From assembly GCA_045657945.1 (NCBI GenBank), contig JAZOUB010000039.1:1-64000 (forward strand): 64,000 bases of DNA, given 5' to 3'. Positions within the stretch are counted from its first letter, which is position 1, and each line of letters starts with the position of its first letter. The DNA is from HGM04593 sp045657945. Its GTDB lineage: Bacteria; Bacteroidota; Bacteroidia; Bacteroidales; Bacteroidaceae. Shown here one piece after another: positions 16,612 through 23,642 of the stretch. Below the pieces are notes generated by a model. It did not search any database and was not told the DNA's origin. It worked only from the letters and a program-made list of their open reading frames with translations. The position numbers were made by a program, and so were the translations under genes.

Positions 16612-17397
16612 TTAAAGTTTGTAGGCTTGTGAGTCGTGCGTTGAAACCTGTTTCTCTTTTGGTGGCAGCTGCATGTAATCTCCATATTTCTGCGTCAGGT
16701 ATTTATCATATCCTTCCGGTGCGCAGTATTCGTTGCCTTCAAAGGTGACAGTGATGCTTTTGTCATAAACTTCACGCGGAAGTATCTCTTTCAATGCTGT
16801 GCGTGAGCCGAAGCTGCATATATGCTTGCACTCTTCATATTTGTGTTTTGTTGCAATGTGTCTCATTGTCTTTAAGATAAAATGTGAAGAGAATGGCAGC
16901 AGGATCAATTTGGTTATTGCCAATCGCATTTTACGTTTGAGTGTTTGGCGATTGCAGAAAATCATTGTCTTTATGTACATGAAACGTATGCACTGCCCAC
17001 ATAAATATGCTTGCCATTTCGATTTTATTCCATCAAGCGGAAATATATCTACATATACACCGAACACGCTCTGCTTGTAGAAGAATTCGTTGACAATTGT
17101 CCCTTTACGATATACTTTAGCAAATGGTACATGGTAACGGCGGTCTTGCTCATGGGTGACCACTGCATGTCTGCTGCCCGGGGTGTTGAATGTTGTGATG
17201 AAACGTTCATAGTCGGGGCGTGGCATATGTATGTCTATGTCGTCGTCCCAAGGAATGTAACCTTTATGACGTACAGCTCCAAGAAGCGTACCATAGGCTA
17301 GATAGTACCTGATATTGTTCTCTTGACAAAATGCAACAATTTCGTCCAGAATCTCTAATTGAATTTTCTTGGCTTCTTTGGTCTCTATTGGTGTCAT
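16612..17397 (-). CDS. LicD-family phosphotransferase
   Basis: A 261-residue protein of the LicD/FKTN nucleotidyltransferase fold. Conserved blocks: YYLAYGTLLGAVRHKGYIPW, then DDDIDIHMPRPDYERF with the metal-binding Asp residues, then VFGVYVDIFPLDG. LicD proteins transfer phosphocholine or other phospho-substituents from CDP-activated donors to surface glycans. A CDP-donor synthetase is encoded immediately downstream in the same operon (6 bases away), so LicD is the likely transferase for its product. The centre is basic and hydrophobic (residues ~130-180), suggesting membrane association. Confidence 0.92.
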   Translation of the reverse strand: MTPIETKEAKKIQLEILDEIVAFCQENNIRYYLAYGTLLGAVRHKGYIPWDDDIDIHMPRPDYERFITTFNTPGSRHAVVTHEQDRRYHVPFAKVYRKGTIVNEFFYKQSVFGVYVDIFPLDGIKSKWQAYLCGQCIRFMYIKTMIFCNRQTLKRKMRLAITKLILLPFSSHFILKTMRHIATKHKYEECKHICSFGSRTALKEILPREVYDKSITVTFEGNEYCAPEGYDKYLTQKYGDYMQLPPKEKQVSTHDSQAYKL

Positions 17398-17443
17398 TGT
17401 TGCTGTTTATTGGGTCAGTTTTTGCAGTGCAAGAATTCTTGAA

Positions 17444-18082
17444 CTAGATTCCTACAATCTTGCTGGCAAATTCGAAGTCCTCGGGGTAGTCAATGTCTAT
17501 GCCTTCAATCTGGTCAATGATAGCCATGTGTGGCGTGTTGCCAATTCGCTGACCAAGTCCTGTCCACACCTCGCGGCGGAATATGTAGAACGCGCTGGTC
17601 TCTACATATACAGGCTCAATAGTCTGTGTGCGCGGAATGTCTTTCAGGCAGTAGTTAAGAGGCTTGCCGTTGTACCATGTAAAGGTCTGTATCTTCTGTG
17701 CGCTGAACGATGAATCGTACCCACCGTTTACAACCTTGTCAATGGCATTCTCTATTGTCTCAACCTTGATAAAAGGAGATGTTGTATGTGCAAGCATATA
17801 TACATCTGCATAAACCTCCTTTACAAAGGCTTCGTATATCTCTTTGCCAAGAGTCTCGTCACCGTCGAGTGCAGTGCTGCGTTTCAGGAACTTTACACCC
17901 TGTGGCAAGTAGGGGATAACCTCCTCGCTGCTGCAATAAACATACACCTCGTCAATGTTCTTTACCTTTACGAGCGTTTCAAGAATATACTGCATCAGTG
18001 GCTTGCCACCAAGAATCTTCAGGTTCTTGCCGACAACGCGCTTACTGTTGAGTCTGATGGGGACAAATGCTACAACCTTCAT
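17444..18082 (-). CDS. CMP-sugar synthetase, acylneuraminate cytidylyltransferase family
   Basis: A 212-residue protein with FVPIRLNSKRVVGKNLKILG, the nucleotide-binding P-loop-like segment of NeuA/KdsB-type enzymes, and LAHTTSPFIKVETIENAID. It activates a sugar acid or related sugar with CTP. The adjacent KdsD-like isomerase suggests a Kdo-like acid, but the sequence looks more like the NeuA/PseF/LegF branch than KdsB, and no synthase (KdsA, NeuB) is nearby. Second gene of the operon, 13 bases after kdsD. Confidence 0.85.
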   Translation of the reverse strand: MKVVAFVPIRLNSKRVVGKNLKILGGKPLMQYILETLVKVKNIDEVYVYCSSEEVIPYLPQGVKFLKRSTALDGDETLGKEIYEAFVKEVYADVYMLAHTTSPFIKVETIENAIDKVVNGGYDSSFSAQKIQTFTWYNGKPLNYCLKDIPRTQTIEPVYVETSAFYIFRREVWTGLGQRIGNTPHMAIIDQIEGIDIDYPEDFEFASKIVGI

Positions 18083-18094
18083 GGTTTCTGCTGA

Positions 18095-19042
18095 TTAAAG
18101 ACAACTGAAAGCGTCGATAACACCAACGAGCTTGTTCTCCTCATTTACAACAATCAGTGATTTGATGTTGTGGTTGCGCATTACCTCCTCGGCTTGTGAC
18201 AGCTTTGCATCCTCCTTGATGAGCTTTGGGTTGGTGTTCATCAAATCTTTGACTGTGAGCTGGAAGAAACGATCCTGGTCACGTTGCATTGTACGACGGA
18301 TGTCACCGTCGGTTACAGCACCGAGAATCTTCTCGTCTTCTACAACAACAGCAATACCCATCTTTGTACGGCTAATCTGCATCAGTGTGTCACTGATTTT
18401 TGACTCGCGTGTCACAATGGGAAGGTTATCGCTAATCATGTAGTCCTTTACTCTTGTGAGCAGACGGCGACCCAATGAACCACCGGGGTGGAACTGTGCG
18501 AAGTCCTGTGCCTGGAAGTTACGCACGGTCATCAGTGCACAGGCAATGGCATCACCCATGGCAAGTGTCGCTGTCGTGGATGATGTCGGAGCCAGGTTCA
18601 GTGGGCATGCTTCTCTTTCAACAGAGACATTAAGGTGGCAGTCCGAGTATTTTGCAAGCAGTGATGTCGGGTTACCCGACATTGATATGATGGGGATATT
18701 CCTCTCCCTCAACAGCGGAATGAAACGCAGGAGCTCATCGGTCTGTCCAGAATTGGAAATGGCTAATACGACATCGCCCTCGCCAATCATGCCAAGGTCG
18801 CCATGGAAAGCGTCAAGTGGGTTTACAAAGAATGCAGGTGTTCCTGTACTTGCCATTGTAGATGCAATCTTGGCGCCAATGTGGCCCGATTTTCCAACAC
18901 CGGTTACAATGAACTTGCCCTTGCTCTCAATGATGAGCTCAATGGCCTTTGTAAAGTTTTCGTCAAGTTTCGGTATCAGGTTTAGGATTGCCTCGGCCTC
19001 GTCCTGGAAGCACTTCTTTGCAACATCAATTACTCTTGTCAT
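18095..19042 (-). CDS. kdsD: KpsF/GutQ-type arabinose-5-phosphate isomerase
   Basis: A 315-residue enzyme interconverting ribulose 5-phosphate and arabinose 5-phosphate. The SIS domain (1-190) shows GVGKSGHIGAKIASTMASTG, AISNSGQTDELLRF and LAPTSSTTATLAMGDAIA. Two CBS domains follow (about 205-315: MISDNLPIVTRESKISDTLM and LMNTNPKLIKEDAKLSQAEE). Full length. It is the first gene of the operon and could feed either Kdo synthesis or a pentose-phosphate precursor for the CDP-alditol made by the downstream fusion. Confidence 0.93.
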   Translation of the reverse strand: MTRVIDVAKKCFQDEAEAILNLIPKLDENFTKAIELIIESKGKFIVTGVGKSGHIGAKIASTMASTGTPAFFVNPLDAFHGDLGMIGEGDVVLAISNSGQTDELLRFIPLLRERNIPIISMSGNPTSLLAKYSDCHLNVSVEREACPLNLAPTSSTTATLAMGDAIACALMTVRNFQAQDFAQFHPGGSLGRRLLTRVKDYMISDNLPIVTRESKISDTLMQISRTKMGIAVVVEDEKILGAVTDGDIRRTMQRDQDRFFQLTVKDLMNTNPKLIKEDAKLSQAEEVMRNHNIKSLIVVNEENKLVGVIDAFSCL

Positions 19043-19110
19043 ATGTCGTTTCTTTTATATTCTTTTGTGTGAGGCAGCTCTGCTTGGGCTGCCATGTGCT
19101 GTTGTTTCTG

Positions 19111-19118
19111 CGAAGATA
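19111..19118 (-). promoter_or_regulatory. probable -7 box of the glycan operon
   Basis: On the minus strand TATCTTCG followed by CAG, 70 bases before the kdsD start codon, matches the Bacteroidales -7 element. No TTTG lies at the correct upstream spacing; that region is T-rich. Confidence 0.5.
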
Positions 19119-19150
19119 GTAAATAAAAATGAAAAAAATGACATATCAAG

Positions 19151-19194
19151 GTATATAAAAAGTCTTTGCCTACCGGCAAAGACTTTTTATATAC
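19151..19194 (-). terminator. intrinsic terminator after ridA
   Basis: Perfect 20-bp arms (gtatataaaaagtctttgcc and complement) around a four-base loop, 17 bases past the RidA stop codon. Confidence 0.85.
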
Positions 19195-19211
19195 ATGTAA
19201 GAAATGACTTC

Positions 19212-19586
19212 TTAGATTTCTGCAATTACCTCAACCTCGCAAAGAACATTCTTTGGCAGTGTCTTCACAGCAACGCATGAGCGTGCAGGTTTGCTTGTAA
19301 AGTACTCGGCATATACAGCGTTGAAAGCCGCGAAATCGGCCATGTCGCTGAGGAAGCATGTTGTCTTTACAACCTTCTCGAATGATGTGCCTGCCTCGGC
19401 AAGAACTGCAGAGAGGTTCTTCATTACCTGAGTAGCCTGGTCTGTGATGCCCTCGGCCTCAACATTGCCTGTAGCAGGGTTGATAGGTATCTGACCCGAT
19501 GTGAACAACATATTGCCACAGATGATAGCCTGTGAGTATGGACCGATAGCCTCGGGAGCATTGCTTGTATAAACTTTCTTCAACAT
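19212..19586 (-). CDS. ridA: RidA family enamine/imine deaminase
   Basis: A 124-residue protein; the start at 19586 (MLKKVYTSNAPEAIGPYSQA) matches family starts, while 10 extra codons upstream do not. RidA hydrolyses the reactive 2-aminoacrylate and related enamines released by PLP enzymes such as threonine dehydratase. The conserved Arg of the active site is in RSCVAVKTLPKNVLCEVEVI, with the Glu in the same strand. It directly follows ilvA by about 40 bases on the same strand, the substrate-generating enzyme, so the pair is metabolically coherent. Confidence 0.95.
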   Translation of the reverse strand: MLKKVYTSNAPEAIGPYSQAIICGNMLFTSGQIPINPATGNVEAEGITDQATQVMKNLSAVLAEAGTSFEKVVKTTCFLSDMADFAAFNAVYAEYFTSKPARSCVAVKTLPKNVLCEVEVIAEI

Positions 19587-19628
19587 AGTTATTTTATTTT
19601 TAATAGTTAGAAACAATCATGGAATAAA

Positions 19629-20825
19629 TCAATCCAGAATTCTGAAACCTGCCTCAACCAACGCTGCCTTAATCTTGTTGATGTGCTCGAAGTTGCGGGT
19701 TTCAAGGTCTATGCGTATCCAGCAACCAGTCACACCTGTGTTGGCATTTGTACGCTCGTGGTGTACACCAATCACGTTACCGCCAAGGTCGGCAATAATC
19801 TTTGATACTTGTACCAACTGGCCTGGTTTGTCAAGAAGCTCGACCTTGAGGAGGGCAGAGCGACCCGATGTGAAGAGACCACGCTTGATTACACGGTCAA
19901 GGATATTCACATCAATGTTACCACCTGATACAACGCAGATTACATTCTTGCCCTCAACAGGAATCTTGTCGAACATTACAGCAGCTGCTGCAACAGCGCC
20001 CGCACCCTCGGTGATGATTTTCTGATGCTCGAGCATTGAGAGGATTGCCGATGAAACCTCATCGTCTGTTACGGTTACAATGCCGTCAACATACTGGCTG
20101 CAGAAGTTGAATGTGTTCTCGCCCGGTTGTTTAACTGCAATACCGTCGGCAATTGTAGAAACAGAGTCAAGACGCTCAATCTTCTTGTGCTCAACAGAGT
20201 TCTTCATGCTTGGAGCACCTGCAGCCTGAACACCATATACCTTGATGTTTGGGTTCAATGATTTCAAGGCAAATGCAACACCCGAGATGAGACCACCGCC
20301 ACCGATGGGCACAACAACAACCTCAACATCCTTCATCTGGTCAATGAGCTCAAGACCGATTGTACCCTGACCTGCGATTACATCAATGTCGTCGAATGGG
20401 TGGATGAATGTATAGCCCATCTCGTCACGCAACTCAATAGCGCGCTTGTAGGCATCGTCATACACGCCCTCTACAAGACAAATCTCTGCGCCGTAGCCTC
20501 TTGTTGCCTCAACCTTTGAGATTGGAGCACAGTCGGGGAGGCAGATTGTCGATTTGATGCCGTTTCTTGTTGCTGCCAACGCAACGCCCTGAGCATGGTT
20601 ACCTGCCGAGCATGCGATAACGCCCTTTGCTTTCTCCTCGGCCGAGAGCTGTGAAATCTTGTAGTATGAACCGCGTACCTTGAAAGAACCGGTCAACTGC
20701 AAGTTCTCGGGCTTGATGTAAACATTACCCTTCTTGTTCAAATAAGGAGCCGGTATCAGCTCTGTGCGACGTACCACGTCCTTGAGGACGTACGATGCGT
20801 GATAGATTTTGTCGAGTGTAAGCAT
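19629..20825 (-). CDS. ilvA: threonine ammonia-lyase with C-terminal ACT domain
   Basis: A 398-residue PLP enzyme converting threonine to 2-oxobutanoate and ammonia. The ATG at 20825 (MLTLDKIYHASYVLKDVVRR) is chosen over one 48 bases upstream. PLP Lys lies in LQLTGSFKVRGSYYKI and the phosphate-binding glycine loop in VVPIGGGGLISGVA. The C-terminal ~75 residues form one ACT domain (LLKVELLDKPGQLVQVSKII), so this is the shorter single-ACT type, not the long E. coli IlvA. Followed by ridA. The leader contains a hairpin repeat (20878-20959) and shares a ~90-base upstream block with the lipoprotein gene at 23378. Confidence 0.93.
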   Translation of the reverse strand: MLTLDKIYHASYVLKDVVRRTELIPAPYLNKKGNVYIKPENLQLTGSFKVRGSYYKISQLSAEEKAKGVIACSAGNHAQGVALAATRNGIKSTICLPDCAPISKVEATRGYGAEICLVEGVYDDAYKRAIELRDEMGYTFIHPFDDIDVIAGQGTIGLELIDQMKDVEVVVVPIGGGGLISGVAFALKSLNPNIKVYGVQAAGAPSMKNSVEHKKIERLDSVSTIADGIAVKQPGENTFNFCSQYVDGIVTVTDDEVSSAILSMLEHQKIITEGAGAVAAAAVMFDKIPVEGKNVICVVSGGNIDVNILDRVIKRGLFTSGRSALLKVELLDKPGQLVQVSKIIADLGGNVIGVHHERTNANTGVTGCWIRIDLETRNFEHINKIKAALVEAGFRILD

Positions 20826-20877
20826 TTTATTTTTGTTTAAAAGTATAATGTCTTTTGTTGTTACACACTGCACCTGG

Positions 20878-20959
20878 TTGTCATTTCGACGACAATCGGA
20901 GGAGAAATCTCTTTAAGTGTTGCTTTTTTGAGATCTCTCGCATGCGCTCGAGATGACAA
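20878..20959. repeat. REP/MITE-like imperfect palindrome
   Basis: Outer arms ttgtcatttcgac and ctcgagatgacaa pair, with inner gagaaatctct and gagatctctc. The start (gtcatttcgac...ggagaaatct) matches a short dispersed repeat I recognise from many Bacteroidetes and other genomes. It lies in the leader between the ilvA start and its probable promoter. Confidence 0.6.
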
Positions 20960-20988
20960 GTCAATAGAGTATGCAATACTCTCTCAAA

Positions 20989-21079
20989 TTTACTCGTTTG
21001 GCAAATTTACAACCATTTTTGATTTTAAATTACACTTTCTCAAATATTTTTATTAAAAAATAAGTAGGGTGGTGTTTTA
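20989..21079. repeat. upstream block shared with 23481-23575 (copy 1)
   Basis: tttactcgtttggcaaattt at 20989 onward continues with an exact 22-base match (21000-21021) and then looser similarity through a run of A/T and ggtggtg. On the minus strand the block contains TAAATTTGCC, a -7-like element, so it is probably a duplicated promoter region. Confidence 0.55.
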
Positions 21080-21094
21080 GAACCTAAAAAATGC

Positions 21095-21126
21095 ATTAAG
21101 GGGAATAGAATTCTATCCCCCTTAAT
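21095..21126 (-). terminator. intrinsic terminator of the outer-membrane protein operon
   Basis: 16-base arms attaaggggaatagaa / ttctatcccccttaat with one mismatch; on the minus strand it is followed by GCATTTTTTAG. Lies 26 bases past the stop codon. Confidence 0.75.
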
Positions 21127-21152
21127 ATCAAGTAGTGATTTGTTTTTAGACT

Positions 21153-21767
21153 CTAGAATTCATAACCGAGTTTGAAAAGTACTTCACATGCTTTAAAGTA
21201 GTACTCAGAGCCGACCTGAACGCCTAGGTTTAATCCCATCCTGTTTTTTATAGCAACTCTAAGACCTAAATTAGCACTTAAATATACATTTTTGTAATCG
21301 TTATATATATACTCGGTATAGTAATAATTAGGGCTATGAGCATAATCAAATCCTAATTGTAAACCTACAAATGGTGCAAACCGTCCTTTTGATATATACG
21401 CTCTGAAATCTGCACCAATACGGAAATTGAAGTTGCTATTAATTTCACAGTTAGGATAGTTCCCGCCCAAGTACCAGCACTCTACTTCGGTAGTTCCTAA
21501 ACTTACAAATCCGCCTAAATATACGTATGGGTTGAACTGGTATCCGTGAGTTGTGCTAATCTTGAATAGAGGCCCACCTTTCTCGTAAGAGCTAACAGCC
21601 CCTCCATATCCCATTTCTACCATGCCGCGATAGCCTTTTGATAGATAGCCTCCTGATGAGTTGCCTCCATAGCCAAAACTATTGCCATGAGCACTATGTC
21701 CCCACATTTGTGCCGATGCCGACATTGTGACAAACAGCAATAGTATAATTCCTATTATCCTTTTCAT
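21153..21767 (-). CDS. outer membrane beta-barrel protein, paralogue 1
   Basis: A 204-residue protein with a cleavable signal peptide (MKRIIGIILLLFVTMSASAQ), a Gly/Ser-rich N-terminal stretch and alternating hydrophobic strands ending in an aromatic residue (CEVLFKLGYEF), as expected for an outer-membrane barrel of about eight strands. It is a tandem copy of the next gene upstream: the signal peptide and first ~25 mature residues are nearly identical, while the barrel differs by substitutions and insertions. It resembles OmpA/porin-like 'outer membrane beta-barrel' proteins; ligand unknown. Last gene of its operon. Confidence 0.8.
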   Translation of the reverse strand: MKRIIGIILLLFVTMSASAQMWGHSAHGNSFGYGGNSSGGYLSKGYRGMVEMGYGGAVSSYEKGGPLFKISTTHGYQFNPYVYLGGFVSLGTTEVECWYLGGNYPNCEINSNFNFRIGADFRAYISKGRFAPFVGLQLGFDYAHSPNYYYTEYIYNDYKNVYLSANLGLRVAIKNRMGLNLGVQVGSEYYFKACEVLFKLGYEF

Positions 21768-21786
21768 GTGGTTTGATTTTTAGACA

Positions 21787-22362
21787 TTAAAACTCATAAC
21801 CGAGTTTGAAAAGAGGTTCAATTCCTGCTTCAAAACTGCCTAAACCGATTTGAACGGCCAAGTTTAGTCCCATTTTGTTTTTTAAAGCAACTCTAACTCC
21901 AACTTGAGGGGCAAAGTAAACAGCCGCATTGCTCCCGTGGTATTTACCATAGTCAAACGCCAATTGTGCACCTGCAAATGGCGCGATTCGTCCTTTGGGT
22001 AGATATGCTCTAAAGTCTGCACCAAGACGGAAATTGAAACCAGGGATAAATTCTCTGTAATCATCCTGCCCGTAATTATCATTATAGGCTTCTGAAGTTC
22101 CCAAACTTACGAATCCACCTAAATAGAGATATGGGTTGAACTGGTATCCGTATGTAGCGCTGAGTTTGAATAGATAAATATCATCTATCATACCAACTCC
22201 ATGTCCCATTTCTACCATGCCACGATAGCCTGTTGACAGGTAGCTGTCGGATGAGTTGCGTCCATAGCCAAAACTATTGCCATGAGCACTATGTCCCCAC
22301 ATTTGTGCCGATGCCGACATTGTGACAAACAGCAATAGCATAATTCCTACTATCCTTTTCAT
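21787..22362 (-). CDS. outer membrane beta-barrel protein, paralogue 2
   Basis: A 191-residue protein, duplicate of the downstream gene: same signal peptide (one to two changes), same MWGHSAHGNSFGYG mature start, and shared strands such as LYLGGFVSLGT and NFRLGADFRAYLPKGRIAPF. It ends with IEPLFKLGYEF, a barrel end. It starts three bases after the stop of the lipoprotein gene upstream, so translation is probably coupled to that gene. If the G8 tract upstream shifts the frame, expression of both barrels could be affected. Confidence 0.8.
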   Translation of the reverse strand: MKRIVGIMLLLFVTMSASAQMWGHSAHGNSFGYGRNSSDSYLSTGYRGMVEMGHGVGMIDDIYLFKLSATYGYQFNPYLYLGGFVSLGTSEAYNDNYGQDDYREFIPGFNFRLGADFRAYLPKGRIAPFAGAQLAFDYGKYHGSNAAVYFAPQVGVRVALKNKMGLNLAVQIGLGSFEAGIEPLFKLGYEF

Positions 22363-22365
22363 GGC

Positions 22366-23378
22366 TTATAAGTCAAATCGCATTTTCCAGATATTGAATG
22401 CATCGCGTTCGTTGGCGCGTGATGATATGAAATAGATGTGCTTGCCGTCCTCGGACCATACGGGGCAGCAATCGTCTGCCGGATGGTATGTTAACTGAAT
22501 AAAGCTTGTTCCATCCTTCTTTACAACAAAAATGTCGAGATTGTTCTTTTTTGAAATCGATGATTTGCTGTTACCCTGGCAAAGAATCCATTCTCCATCG
22601 GGGGAAAGGCATGGGTTTGAGAAACCTCTGTTTTTGTCTGTCAGGATGAGGGTCTCCTGTCCTTTTTCATAGTTTACGAGCCACAGTTCGCTTGTGCCGA
22701 AACTTGAGTTTCTTACGCATATAAACTCTTCGGAACCGTCACCTACAGGGTATGGGTTGTAGCCACGGCTGCACGATGTGATTGCTCCGTTTGACAAGTC
22801 ATAGGACCACACTGATGCTCCCGATTTATCTGTGCGGGTAAAGTATATCTTTTTACCGTCGTTTGATAGAATAGGATTGCTGTCAAAATTATTGCTAGTG
22901 TGCTGTCTCATGATGCTACCGGCATGTGCATCGGTAGAAGAAATTTGAGAGCGGTTGTAGTCAACAGCATCTCCAAAGTATAGTTTGTCGTCAATACCCC
23001 ATGAGAAGTCGTTTACGCTTCTGAATGTTCTTTGGGTTGCACTACCTTGTGGACCGGACTTACGCACCATTACATTCCACTGGTTGTTTATGATTGAAAC
23101 AAATGCCAGCTCTGTTCCGTCGGGAGAAATTGCCAGCAAGCGACCAGTTGACCATGCGAAAGACTCATTTTGACAATAACCCCAACAATCGGATTGAATA
23201 GAATAAGAACTTGTTCTGTTACCTGCTACGGTGTTGGTCGCTTCGTCGGTAATCTTCATGAGATTAAGTCCGCTCTCTTCGGGTACGTAGCTTGCAGTAA
23301 ATTTAGGGGTGTTGCAAGACGCTAGTGAAAGTAATGCAAATAAAATACCCCCCCCATTCTTAAGTAATTGATTTTCAT
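22366..23378 (-). pseudogene. TolB-like (PD40 repeat) lipoprotein, out of frame with its start at a G8 tract
   Basis: The main frame (22366-23463) encodes WD40-like beta-propeller repeats: RLLAISPDGTELAFVS, LSNDGKKIYFTRTDKSGASV, NPCLSPDGEWILCQGNSK, PVWSEDGKHIYFISSRANER. Its N-terminus as read has no proper start. In another frame, ATG at 23378 gives MKINYLRMGG, and adding one G to the run at 23348-23355 would join it to GILFALLSLASCNT, a classical lipoprotein signal. So the gene needs 9 (or 6) G, not 8, to be in frame. This may be phase variation, a real mutation, or an assembly error. First gene of the operon with the two barrels. Confidence 0.7.
23348..23355 (-). other. G8 homopolymer tract at a lipoprotein start
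   Basis: Eight consecutive C on the plus strand (G on the coding strand) lie eight codons after the likely ATG. Length 9 or 6 restores the lipoprotein signal to the propeller frame; length 8 shifts it. Confidence 0.75.
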
Positions 23379-23480
23379 AGTGTTGTGTTTTTTTATTCCT
23401 GTGTGGGAATGGTTGGATATTAAATGATTTGTATAATTTTGAGTAATTGTATGTATGTTGCACGAAAGGCCTCTTTTGTA

Positions 23481-23575
23481 TTTACTCATATGGCAAATTT
23501 ACAACCATTTTTGTTATATTTTATAGATTGGCATATTTTTTTAATAAAAAAGTAAGAAATGGAGTGGTGTGGTGA
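23481..23575. repeat. upstream block shared with 20989-21079 (copy 2)
   Basis: tttactcatatggcaaattt at 23481 onward continues into the 22 bases 23492-23513 that are identical to 21000-21021, then runs through similar A/T-rich sequence to ggagtggtg. Contains the same TAAATTTGCC element on the minus strand, ahead of the lipoprotein gene. Confidence 0.55.
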
Positions 23576-23585
23576 CGTATATACA

Positions 23586-23620
23586 ACAAATGCGATGGAC
23601 TGCCAGTCCATCGCATTTGT
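23586..23620. terminator. intrinsic terminator after the surface lipoprotein gene
   Basis: Perfect 16-bp arms (acaaatgcgatggact and complement) around gcc, 23 bases past the stop codon of the minus-strand gene. Confidence 0.75.
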
Positions 23621-23642
23621 ATAGGTGTTTATTGGAAACAGA

